Source: Pinguiococcus pyrenoidosus
Lineage: Eukaryota; Sar; Pinguiophyceae; Pinguiochrysidales; Pinguiochrysidaceae
Direction: 5' to 3'
DNA: 64,000 nt
NCBI GenBank assembly: GCA_019677205.1
Contig: JAAMXY010000383.1
Span: forward strand, 1-64,000
Shown here one piece after another: positions 51,914 to 61,515 of this stretch. Position 1 is the first letter of the stretch; each line of letters begins with the position of its first letter. Below the pieces are notes generated by a model that saw only the letters and a program-made list of their open reading frames with translations, did no database searches and was not told where the DNA came from. The position numbers and the translations under genes were made by a program.

Positions 51914-54900
51914 ATGAAGGCGGCGGAAGAGAGGGAAACGAAGCGCCAGCTTCGGGCGTCGCAGATGGAAGCACGGGAAGGAACCCTCTCGTACGTCGAT
52001 GTGCTTGAGAAGCTCCGGCGCTTCACCGAAGACGCTCATCGCGGGCTTCCAGCCAGCATCCCGGACACCTATGATGCGCAGTCTGGCTTTGCCTACCACG
52101 GCGTCGTAGATGGCCCTCTTCGCCGGAGACGCATCGAGGCGGACCTCCGGCCTCTCTTGGCAGCTCCGTCCCCGCCGCAAGGTCAGCACTTCCAAGCGCA
52201 GGCAAGAGTTGTTCTCAGCGGCGCCGGGTACCACTTGATCGACGTGGAGGATTCGTCACGGCGATCGCGGCTTCCTGCGGCGAAAACGATCAGTCTAGAA
52301 TACCGCCGCGGTAGCGACGGCCGGGCTCGCGTGGGCCTCTTTCGAGAGCCCGTGCATCGCGAGGTCACCGGCGGCGCCAGCCAGCGACTTCCACTGGTGG
52401 CGGAGCATCTTCTGCGGCGTGCCAGCGCTCTGGCGTCCTTCCTCGTCGCCGCGGTGGAGGTCCACCACTGCCGCGTGCGCCAGCTGGACTTGGACCTCTG
52501 CGTCGACGCCGCCGACGACTCGCTGTGGCTGCGCTTCTGCAGGCGGTGCGTCACGCAGACCAACTTCATGGCGGCGGAGGCGTTGCGCGCCATCTCGCCG
52601 CCGAGAGCCGCGAGGACGGCGATGACACCGGGGCAGCTGCAGCGGCGAGAGCGACGCCGCGCCAGCTCGGCGCTGCCGGCGCTCAGCTTCTCGATGGGCT
52701 CGACGCAGCTGCACGGCTGTCCTGGGGACTTCTGCCATGTGGCGTTGGACGCCTTTGAGGGCGTCGCCGACTTCAAGTCGCAAGGCATCGAGGATGCTCC
52801 TCCGACCCTCAGCATCGCGAAGCGCTTGATCGTGGTGGCGCGGCGAGAAAAGGCCTTGACGGAGCTGTGTCTACGTCGTCGCGCACGCGGCGAGGTCGCT
52901 GACTACGCCACGAGCCTCGACCAGACCAGTGTGGCTGAGGAGGGCTTTGCGGCGCAGTTGTACGGCGCCGTTCAGGTATGTCGCCGCTGCTACGGGGTCT
53001 ACAGCTTCTTGGACCAGGAGCGCTCGGCCGCACTGCGGAAGATGAAGGACCGCTCGGCGTCGCGGGGTCCGAAGAGGCCTGTCCAAGAGTGGGGACTGCG
53101 GAAGGCGGCCGTGGCGGAGCTTCTGGCGCTGAAGCAGCCCTTGCCGGCCGTGAAGATGACGGTGGCCGCGCTGACGTTGTGCTTGAGAGGCAGAGCTCTG
53201 TCGCTCTCGCAACTGCGGCGCTCGACTCAGAGCGACCGCCTCTTCGCGGAGATGGTGGCGTTTGTGCCGGAGGAGCTGCCGCTGAAGACCCTGCGGAAAT
53301 TGCGCTGCTACGTCGACAACCCGGTGTTCAGCCCAGAAGCCGTCGCGGACATCTCCGTGGCCGCCGCACATGTCTGCCAGTGGATATGCGACGCCGTCGC
53401 GCGGCGAGAGGCTGCGCTCTGCAGGCCGCAGACGTCTCCCGTCCCTCGGCGCCAAGCCAGCGTGAAGCGTCCGCAGTCGTCGCAACCCAAGTTCTCTTCC
53501 ACCGTGGCGTCGACGCCGACGCCGGATCTTCAGGTGGAGGAGGCTTTCAAGGACGCCCGGACGCTGACGAGAGAGGCCCAGAAGGACCTCGGCGGTAGAC
53601 GCCGAAGGCGCAAGAAGGCTCAGCGGCGCCAGACAGACCGACTGTACAGCGGCAAGACAAGCGACTCGGTGCCGGGATGCTTCACGTGTGCTGACCAGAC
53701 GACGCAGATGCCGTACGAAGTGCTCGGGCAGCTGACGCTGCTCGAGGCCGTCGCGACGCCAGCCAATCTGCTCGTTCTTCATGACATGTTTGATACCTAC
53801 CAGACGTCTGCGCAACTGTTGCGGCCGCTGCTGCGGCGCTGCAAAGGTGCGCAGCTGCTTCTGCTCAACTATCCCGGGCAGGCGGGCGCCAAACTCGGCG
53901 CCGCGGACGCGACGACGTCATGGATCGCAGACCGCGTGCTGGAGCTTGTCAAGTACGTGGACGCCGAAGGTCTCATGGTGATCCAGAAGCGCCCGCTGCA
54001 CTTGGTGGGGTTCGGCATCGGAGCGGCCATCGCCGCGGAGCTTCTCACGCGTCATGGCCACGAAGCGCCCTTGAGCACCAGCGCGCGCTCTTTGGTGGCG
54101 CTCAACGGCTTCCTGCAAGTCGACGAGCAGCTGCTTTCGGAGTTGTTGGCCACGGAGAGAATCTCGCCAAAGACGGAAGCAGCCACGGCCTTCTGGGCGA
54201 AGCAGCTGGTTTCAGAAGCACATGTTGAGATGGCCGAAAAGGGCGTGGCCCCAAAGTCGCGGGGTTCGATGCCGTTGGACGAGCGTCGGCAGCTGCTTCG
54301 GGGCCTCCTGCGATCGACCCGAGCAAAGGCGTCGGAGATTGACGTGCCGGTCGTGTTGCTGCAGACGGAAGGTGAGAAGCTGGAGCATGTAGACGACTTC
54401 GTACGCGGACGCCGCGTCCGCCGCCTGGCGAAGCACCAGTTGCGAGGCGACGCCACGACGCCCGCCACAGACTTGAAAGAGATACTGGAGCTGCCGCTCT
54501 GGCAGAGCGATACCGACACGTCGCCGCTCCAGAAGAATGTGGGCGGCAGCTTTGGCAATCGGGGGGCATTGCTCCTGGCGCAGGCCCTTTGCCGCAGAGA
54601 CGGCGCCTTCGTCGCCTGGCTCTCCGGCGGCCACCACATCCGCGAGGAGCAGGAGGAGGTGATCTTAGAGCTGCTGACGCTCCTGCTGAGCACTCTGCCA
54701 GCGCTGGAGGAGCCGTCTGCTCTGATGTCGAAGCGGCGGTCGGCAGCTGCAGAGCGAAAGGAGAGGAACGTAGAACAAGTAGGTGGAAGGAAGGACGGGA
54801 ATGACAGAGGAAAACCGCAGCCCCTCAAGACCAAGCCGAAAAGGAAGAGCAAGAGCACGGCGAAGACCAAGACGAAGGCAATGACAAGCGGAAGGAGAGA

Positions 54901-57900
54901 ACCCACGGGAAGCGAGCAGCCTTTGGGAGCTATCGGTTCAACGACGCAGCAGCTTGCTGAAGCAAAGGTTGTGATGGATGATGAAAAGGAAGAGAAGGAG
55001 CCACCTTCCCAAGCCGAGGCCCTCGGCGACACCGCAAGTAGACGAGAAGATGAAGCGCAGAGTGCTGTTGGCCTCAAGGACCAGAAGGACAACGCGGAAG
55101 GTCGCGAGGAAGAAAAGGCCTTTGACGGCCAAGACCGGCGCTCGGGCAACGAGAAGGCAGCTGGACCATTACTGGAGACTGCAGAAGGCGTCCCTTCCGT
55201 ACTACCGAGTGCGAAGGAGACCGCCAGGTCGCTGCAACCGCCAGATCTACAAAGCTTTCTGCACAGGGTGCCATCCCCAACGGTGAGTAGAGGCTTGCCC
55301 ACAGGAAATGCCGGTGGCGGAGAGCGTATCCGTGCTCTTCCATTTGGCGTGCCGGAAGACCTCTCCAGCGCCGAGAAAGACATCGAAGCGTCGCTCGCTC
55401 TTGCATCCGAGTTGGGAGCCATCGACAAAGCTGGTGACAAGGTCGGCGCTTCCGTGGCGGCAAAAGGCACCATGGACGCCGAAGCCATCAAGATGGTCTT
55501 CGACACGAAGCAGAAGCGCCCGATGGCGTCGGACGCCGACCGCAAGCGCCGCTCGTGGCTGACAAGCATTGAGGCACCATCACCAGCTGACCTGCACGAC
55601 GCCGAGGATGAGATCCTGCGGCGCCGGCGTGAAGTGCTGGCGCGCATCCGAGAGCGCCGGGCGAAAGAGACTGCAGAGGTGGAGGCGGCGATTCAGCGCG
55701 TCGCCGCCGAGTTTGAGGAGAGGCGACGCAAGTACGAAGCGGAAGACCAGAAACTTCTGCACGACATGACCGCCCAATTCGAGCACCAGCGACTGCTGCG
55801 CGCGCGTGTGGAGGAGGAGCGCCGAGCGACCATTGAGGCATTGGATGCCGCACTGGTGAACGCGGGCATCGTGGAAGCCTACGAAGGGAAGGCTCAGCCT
55901 GTGGCCGCGTTGAAGCCGCAGCGGTACGAAGCGGACGACGAGTTGGTGGAAGAAGTTACGAGCATGTTGACCCCAGCTCTCTCCGACGTGGTGGAAAATC
56001 TGGAAGCCGACCAGCAGCGCGCCCGGGACCTTGGGTTTGGCACGCTGGATGACTTCGAGGCGGCGCAGAAGCAGATGCTGGCGAAGAAGGTGGAGCGGCG
56101 ACAGATCATCAAGACCCTCGATGACGAGGAGCTACTGGCGCTCCACACCGTTGGCGCGGGAGTCATCCAACGCCGCTGGCGCGGCTTCCGCGGACGCCTC
56201 CGTGCTCGACGTCTACACGAGCAGATGCAAGATGAGAAGAAGCAGAGTACCGCGGTGGTGAGGATCCAGACTCTCGTCCGGGCGCGAGTGGCGACACGCC
56301 GCTTTCAGAGGCGGCGTCGAAGAGCCATTGAAGAGCAGGTGAAAGGCGGAGCCGCCACGACCATCCAGCGATACGCTCGCGGGCGTCGTGGGCGTCTACT
56401 GTATATTCGTCTCCTACGACAGAGGGCCTGTGCCGTCTTGCAGCGCGTGTATCGCGGCTCTCGCGGGCGTCGCATCTACCGCAGGGCGAAGGCTGCGCAC
56501 GAGTTGGCGCTACGTCGTGAGTCCTGTGCGACCGTCGTGCAAGCGGCCTGGCGCATGTACGGAGCCAGAGAGACCTACAGGATGCTGCGGGCACACATGC
56601 TGTCGGCGATCGAGATCCAGCGAATCTTCCGAGGCTTCGTGGGCCGACGCCGCAGCAAGCGAGTGCAAACCTGGGAGAGCGCCGAGCCTGGGCCGCAGCG
56701 GCTGCAGCTCGGCATGCAGCTCCTCGAGGAATCCAAGGTGGCCTTCGAGCGCCAGCAGGATGATCTGGACGCGCTCATGCGCGCACAGGAACGCGCCGAA
56801 GCGCGCGTGGGCGCCATCCACCTCGAGATGCAGGAGAGCGAAGCGGAGCTGGCGTCGTTGGAGAAAGAGCTTCAGGGCGTCGACCAGCTGGAACAAGACT
56901 TGCAAGAGCTCACGCATGAGCGGCAGCTGCTCCTCGAGGGCGTCGACGCCGCTGCCGGCCTCTCAGGTATCCCCAAGAAGGTAGGCGACGAGGCAGGGAA
57001 GGCTGGTGAAGTACCTGAGCATCGCGGAGACCAGACGGCGAGGACGCACGCCTTGGAGCTGGCGATCCGCGCCAAGCGTGCCGAGCGAGAGACGCGTCGG
57101 CGAGAGCTGGAGGCGGAGTTTGCCAGCGTACTGCAGACGGTCGAGCGGAAGCGTCGTGCGCTGGAGCGGCTGGAGACGGCCATGGGCGACATGGAAGCGA
57201 CTCGCGAGAGAAAAGCACGGGAGTTCTCGCGCCTGCAGCGAAACCTCATGGAGCTCCTGCAGGAGCAGAAGCACGAGCTGGACACGCTGCGCGAGAAGGG
57301 AATCATGCTGGAGACCGCGACGGCGACCTCTGCGGCAGCCGCAGCAGCCACCGCTCAGCGCGCGGCTGAGCATGAAAAGCGCTCCGAAAGCATGTTCTCC
57401 CAGACGGAAGAGCTGCTCAAGTTCCAGTTCATGAGCATGTCGCTCAGCTACTTCTCCAGCCTCAACATGCTCCAGCAGCTGCGCGAGATCAACAAGGACA
57501 CCACCAACGCGGCCGTAAGCTCCTCCGCCACGGTGGCGGCGGCCGCGTCGGCTGCGGCGGCCGCCGCCTCGATTCCGTCGCTGAAGAACATGAGGCTCGG
57601 TGCCGATGATGCCGTTGCCGAGAGTCTGCGGAAACGCCAAGAGGAAGTGAAGAAGGCTCAGAAGGACGCAGATGACCTCCGCGAGGCCGTCAAGAAGCCC
57701 TTCCCAACGGACCTTCGTCTGTGGAGCGTCGAGGACGTTGGCAGATGGCTGGACACGCTGAGGCTGTCGCAGTACAAGCGCGCCTTCCAGGAGGCGGCCA
57801 TCGACGGAAGCTTCCTGATCGAGTTGCGAGAGGCCGACATGAGAGATGTGCTCGGAGTCGAGCACAAGCTTCACGTCAAGAAGATTGCAACCGCAAGGGC

Positions 57901-58351
57901 AAAGCTGCTCCCCCTCACCCCGGGCGAGAAGGTGAAGCTCGAGGCTGTCCGGGCCGAGAAGGCGGCCGAGCTGGTACGGGACGGCAAGGCTCCCGCCGGG
58001 GAAGCGATCCCGCCACTGGAGACGATCTTCTCTCAGGCTCGCAATGGTCGCATAAAGCGCGTGGGCGAGAGCCTCGACCTTGGCTTCCCCATCGACGCCG
58101 AGGACGAGAAGGGCAACACTCTCCTGCTGATCGCCGTTCAGCAAGTCAATCAGAAGCTCGTGGAGGTGCTGCTTGGTCGCGGTGCCGACGTGAATCACAA
58201 GAACGCGTCCGGCAACACCGCGCTGCACTATGCGATGGCCTACGAGCCGACCGGCACGCTCGGCGAGTTCCTCATCGAGCGTGGCGCGGACGACACCGTC
58301 GAGAACCATGCCGGTCTGAACTGCTACGACGGACTGGAGCTGCAAAGCTAG
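51914..58351 (+). CDS. Large scaffold: Cys-pair module, pseudo-alpha/beta-hydrolase, IQ array, coiled coil, SAM, ankyrin
   Basis: One uninterrupted frame of 2145 aa from the first ATG. Domains in order: an N-terminal module with Cys pairs (LWLRFCRRCVTQTNF; VQVCRRCYGVYSFLD); an alpha/beta-hydrolase fold at about residues 610-930 (LLVLHDMFDTYQTSAQLLRP, LLLLNYPGQAG, HLVGFGIGAAIAAELL); an acidic, Lys-rich linker; a coiled coil; six IQ motifs at about 1413-1590 (VIQRRWRGFRGRLRARR, TIQRYARGRRGRLLYIR, EIQRIFRGFVGRRRSKR and others); another coiled coil; a SAM domain at about 1936-2000 (WSVEDVGRWLDTLRLSQY); and two to three ankyrin repeats at the end (GRGADVNHKNASGNTALHYA). The hydrolase nucleophile elbow reads GFGIG, so Ser is replaced by Gly and activity is not expected. 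IQ motifs imply calmodulin or centrin binding. Confidence 0.85.
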   Translation: MKAAEERETKRQLRASQMEAREGTLSYVDVLEKLRRFTEDAHRGLPASIPDTYDAQSGFAYHGVVDGPLRRRRIEADLRPLLAAPSPPQGQHFQAQARVVLSGAGYHLIDVEDSSRRSRLPAAKTISLEYRRGSDGRARVGLFREPVHREVTGGASQRLPLVAEHLLRRASALASFLVAAVEVHHCRVRQLDLDLCVDAADDSLWLRFCRRCVTQTNFMAAEALRAISPPRAARTAMTPGQLQRRERRRASSALPALSFSMGSTQLHGCPGDFCHVALDAFEGVADFKSQGIEDAPPTLSIAKRLIVVARREKALTELCLRRRARGEVADYATSLDQTSVAEEGFAAQLYGAVQVCRRCYGVYSFLDQERSAALRKMKDRSASRGPKRPVQEWGLRKAAVAELLALKQPLPAVKMTVAALTLCLRGRALSLSQLRRSTQSDRLFAEMVAFVPEELPLKTLRKLRCYVDNPVFSPEAVADISVAAAHVCQWICDAVARREAALCRPQTSPVPRRQASVKRPQSSQPKFSSTVASTPTPDLQVEEAFKDARTLTREAQKDLGGRRRRRKKAQRRQTDRLYSGKTSDSVPGCFTCADQTTQMPYEVLGQLTLLEAVATPANLLVLHDMFDTYQTSAQLLRPLLRRCKGAQLLLLNYPGQAGAKLGAADATTSWIADRVLELVKYVDAEGLMVIQKRPLHLVGFGIGAAIAAELLTRHGHEAPLSTSARSLVALNGFLQVDEQLLSELLATERISPKTEAATAFWAKQLVSEAHVEMAEKGVAPKSRGSMPLDERRQLLRGLLRSTRAKASEIDVPVVLLQTEGEKLEHVDDFVRGRRVRRLAKHQLRGDATTPATDLKEILELPLWQSDTDTSPLQKNVGGSFGNRGALLLAQALCRRDGAFVAWLSGGHHIREEQEEVILELLTLLLSTLPALEEPSALMSKRRSAAAERKERNVEQVGGRKDGNDRGKPQPLKTKPKRKSKSTAKTKTKAMTSGRREPTGSEQPLGAIGSTTQQLAEAKVVMDDEKEEKEPPSQAEALGDTASRREDEAQSAVGLKDQKDNAEGREEEKAFDGQDRRSGNEKAAGPLLETAEGVPSVLPSAKETARSLQPPDLQSFLHRVPSPTVSRGLPTGNAGGGERIRALPFGVPEDLSSAEKDIEASLALASELGAIDKAGDKVGASVAAKGTMDAEAIKMVFDTKQKRPMASDADRKRRSWLTSIEAPSPADLHDAEDEILRRRREVLARIRERRAKETAEVEAAIQRVAAEFEERRRKYEAEDQKLLHDMTAQFEHQRLLRARVEEERRATIEALDAALVNAGIVEAYEGKAQPVAALKPQRYEADDELVEEVTSMLTPALSDVVENLEADQQRARDLGFGTLDDFEAAQKQMLAKKVERRQIIKTLDDEELLALHTVGAGVIQRRWRGFRGRLRARRLHEQMQDEKKQSTAVVRIQTLVRARVATRRFQRRRRRAIEEQVKGGAATTIQRYARGRRGRLLYIRLLRQRACAVLQRVYRGSRGRRIYRRAKAAHELALRRESCATVVQAAWRMYGARETYRMLRAHMLSAIEIQRIFRGFVGRRRSKRVQTWESAEPGPQRLQLGMQLLEESKVAFERQQDDLDALMRAQERAEARVGAIHLEMQESEAELASLEKELQGVDQLEQDLQELTHERQLLLEGVDAAAGLSGIPKKVGDEAGKAGEVPEHRGDQTARTHALELAIRAKRAERETRRRELEAEFASVLQTVERKRRALERLETAMGDMEATRERKAREFSRLQRNLMELLQEQKHELDTLREKGIMLETATATSAAAAAATAQRAAEHEKRSESMFSQTEELLKFQFMSMSLSYFSSLNMLQQLREINKDTTNAAVSSSATVAAAASAAAAAASIPSLKNMRLGADDAVAESLRKRQEEVKKAQKDADDLREAVKKPFPTDLRLWSVEDVGRWLDTLRLSQYKRAFQEAAIDGSFLIELREADMRDVLGVEHKLHVKKIATARAKLLPLTPGEKVKLEAVRAEKAAELVRDGKAPAGEAIPPLETIFSQARNGRIKRVGESLDLGFPIDAEDEKGNTLLLIAVQQVNQKLVEVLLGRGADVNHKNASGNTALHYAMAYEPTGTLGEFLIERGADDTVENHAGLNCYDGLELQS

Positions 58352-58373
58352 ATGGCACGTGCGCAGCTGGCTC

Positions 58374-58409
58374 GCCTTCCCGGAAGGCTGGCTTGCCTTC
58401 CCGGAAGGC
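58374..58409. repeat. Duplicated perfect palindrome after the stop codon
   Basis: GCCTTCCCGGAAGGC occurs at 58374-58388 and again at 58395-58409, with a 21-bp period. Each copy is self-complementary. The pair lies 23 bp after the TAG of the scaffold gene, in the convergent spacer. Confidence 0.85.
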
Positions 58410-58610
58410 CAGATGGAACGCCGCGAACCGAGGAATCGCAGAAGGGCAGCTCATCTCAGGTGGGAAGATGGGAGTGCGAAAGCTTTCCATGCGTCGGAGA
58501 CCCGTCGCTTTGTCGCTATCAACGTTGCCGTTCTTCTACGGATCTGTGCTTCAGCTCACAGGATCTCATGATCACGGCCTCGACTAATTGACGGCATGCC
58601 TTGCATCGTC

Positions 58611-61515
58611 CTACAAGAGGCCAGCATTGCGCGCTGTTTTGTACACATGTGGATCCATTGTCCCACGGGTCTTAATGAGCATGTCACGCCGCTCAAGATA
58701 TCCCTTCTTGAACTCCAGATATACATAGGACGGAACCTTCGCCACCCTCCTTGCAAAATCGTCGTCCCCTCGCGCCAGAATGGATCCAAGGCCTCCATTG
58801 TCCTCTATCACCTGGTTCATAATGTACTCGGAGGACCTGCCATCTCGCTTGGTCGGCCCTTCTCGGCTGAACTCCTGCGTTGCCCAACTCTCGGACGGCG
58901 TCGCGGCATCCGCTGCGTTGTATCCTCCTGACCCTTTCCCCAGGGTCTCCCGTGCGGCCAAGAACTCAAACCTGCGGGGAGGAGCGAAGGTTTCAGTAAA
59001 CGGGTATGGCACCAGATTGTCAGGGTCGAGGCAGGAAAGGAAAGCCTACCGTGGCTCGATGCATGAGATCAGCGGGTAGGACAAGGCCGCGGGGAAGCCG
59101 TTCAAGACGTGCTTGGGATCCAGGCGACAGTAGCCAAAGAGGTATTCCAGCTTCGGCCAGAGGTTCTCCCTCACGTCATAGCCAAGCAAGCTAGGAAGGG
59201 CCCGCAGGGTGTACGACAGATCCTCCGTAGAGCACCGCAGTACGTCTCGCATGGTGTTCACAACCGGGAAGATATCCTGTTGCGATCCCACGCGATGCGA
59301 TGCAACGCGAAAGCAATCCAGTGCAATCCGATGCAATCGAACGAAACGCAGCGCAACAGTTAGTACCGCACACGAGCGAGACTGAGAATGGCCTCATGCG
59401 CCAGCTTACCTGCTCAGGATCGAGCGCAAGGAGAGACGGGAAGGCGCGAAGCACCCTCGTCGTGTCTGGGGAGCCCTGCTCCAACCCCGCCAAGGAGCAA
59501 AACAGCCGCGCGAGGGGCCGCAGCTCGGTCTCGACGTCCTTGAGAAGAAGCGCGGGGTAGCGAGCCACGATTCCTGCGGTGTTCTGCACGCCCAGCTTGA
59601 GGTCGACGCTCAGGAACATGTACACCGGCGCCATTTGACGTGGAACGTCGGCCACCAGCAGCGCGGGCTCGGCGCGGATCGCCTTGTCCAGCCCCGACAC
59701 TCCATTGCTGCTGCCTACTGCGTCTACGCCAAGCTCTATCAAAAACTGGATGGGAGCTTCCATCACCATGGGACTCTCGGGGGAGAAGAGCTCCGCGTCA
59801 TCCCACTCCTTCACGCAGCGCTCCAGGAAGTCGACGCCGCTGTCTGCCATGCCGGCCTGCAGCGCAGCCGGCGCATTTCTAATGAGCTCCGCGCAGAACA
59901 TGGCCTCGCCCACGGAGTCCGGCTCGGCAGGGGCCGTGGCGGCACTCGGCAGCCCGGGTGCTTCTTTCAACAGAGACGAAAGCGTTTGCGGAGCGACGTT
60001 GACATCCTTGGCCGCCAAGCATGCCGCGAAGCGGAAGAGCATGCTGGTCGGCGTCTGCAGAAGGGTCGGCAACACGGGGCCCCGGAGCGGCTCTATGGCG
60101 TCGACCTTCTTCGCGGGATCCGTCTGCGGTCGCGCCTTCGGTGGCCGCCGCGCGTCCTGGCGGATCGTCTTCGAGCCGAGGCCCAGAGCTGCCAGCGTCT
60201 TGGCAGAGCGTTCGAGGCGCTCCCGAGGGCCGGCATCTTCCCAGCGTCCCCTACCTAACTGCGAGCTGCCGTCGTCCTCCGCCTGATCCGCTCCGTTCAA
60301 TCGCTGTGGCTCGTCGAAGGGTCCCCGAGCACAGTCGGACTGGAGCTCCATTCGGCTCGCCTCTTCCTCTTCTAGATATGCCCGGAAGGCCTCGTCGGCG
60401 ATGTCCTGGGCTGACAGCTGTCGCTCAGCAGGTGGGCTGTACGCATTCGGAGGCTGGGCGTCCGGGGCCTCTCTTTCCTGGGTCCCTTCGTCCGATGGCT
60501 TGTTCAGGACGTTCTCAAGATACTGGTTCAGCGAGAACGACGTGTCCAACATTCGCAGCTGTGCTTTCCGTCGCTTGGACAGCTTTCTCGGCAGGATCGC
60601 CCCGCCGTCCGCCCCTGCCCGCTTCTGGCGTGCCTTCCTGACCATCCCAGCGGAAGGCAGGCCGCCCTTGTCCCACTGCGCCGCCAGCAGTCCCGGCGCA
60701 CTCCGCAGCAGCCGCCTGGCGTCTTGGCGGCGCAAGCCCAGTCCCAGGCCCAAGCCCAGGGCGGTGCTGCTCAGAGGCGCCTCCCCGAGCGCGTCGGTCG
60801 CATTCAGGACGCCGTAGGACGGGCCAGAGGACGCCAGGAGGCCCGGTGGGATCGTGGTGACGTCCGCCAACGGGTTCTTCCCCGACATGGTGAGGCAGGT
60901 CAGCACCTCCTCGACGGCGCTCTCGGAGACCTCGCTCAGGAAGCCCGGTCGACTCTTTAAGACCATGGCCACATCCTGCAGCGTCAGGCCATTTCGCAGC
61001 AGCGACTCGAGCTTCTGAAGCTGCTGATCGTTGGTGAGCAGGGCCGGGCAGGCCGCCAAAATCTCCGCAAAGTCGCCCGCGTCGTGCTTCCTGGCCAGCA
61101 GGCGCTTCAGATACACCAGCCGCTGGTTGAGCTTGTCCATGAGCACGGAGCTGCGGCTCAGGGCATCCCACGCCTCTCCCGACAGACTGGCCTCCACCTT
61201 GGCCACCTCAGCCCTCTCGGCGCCGGCGGCGACCAGCTGACCCTTGAGCAGCTGCTGCGCGGAGAACCCCACGTCGAAGTCCTTGGTCTCCGGCGGCAAC
61301 GCCGGCGCCACTCCGGGAGACAAGCTTGCCATGACCTCGTCGTCACGCTGCGCGCACAAGACCAGCGACGAGCGGCGCAGTTTCGACGCCAGGTGCGGCG
61401 CAGCCGTCCAAGTTGAGGCGCCACGGCTGACGCCGCTCCTGGAGGCGGTCTTCTGCGCGGCTGCCAGCCACAGAAGCAGCAGCGCCACCGCCGCGGCCCT
61501 CCAAGACCTGTGCAT
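58611..61515 (-). CDS. mTERF-family organelle protein, probably plastid
   Basis: mTERF proteins bind organellar nucleic acid and act in transcription, splicing or ribosome assembly. Three exons, 59410-61515, 59050-59276 and 58611-58971, give 897 aa. The N-terminus (MHRSWRAAAVALLLLWLAAAQ) is a signal peptide, followed by a Ser/Arg-rich stretch that fits plastid import. mTERF helical repeats are readable: LVYLKRLLARKHDAGDFAEI, AACPALLTNDQQ, GLTLQDVAMVLKSRPGFL, later GIVARYPALLLKDVETEL, VLRAFPSLLALDPEQ, ALPSLLGYDVREN, VLNGFPAALSYPL, ending with CIEPRFEFL, the usual PR closing motif. Long charged inserts and a low-complexity middle make it larger than most mTERFs. The last intron (58972-59049) contains an in-frame TAG, which explains why the frame looks interrupted there. 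A further 120 aa follow the mTERF domain. Confidence 0.85.

Noticed and set aside
58972-59049. In-frame TAG between two mTERF exons (EPR-stop-AFL), suggesting stop-codon readthrough or reassignment
   Set aside because: A canonical GT-AG intron of 78 nt with a pyrimidine tract (CTCCTCCCCGCAG) removes the TAG and joins CIEPR to FEFL in frame. Other genes here end normally with TAG.
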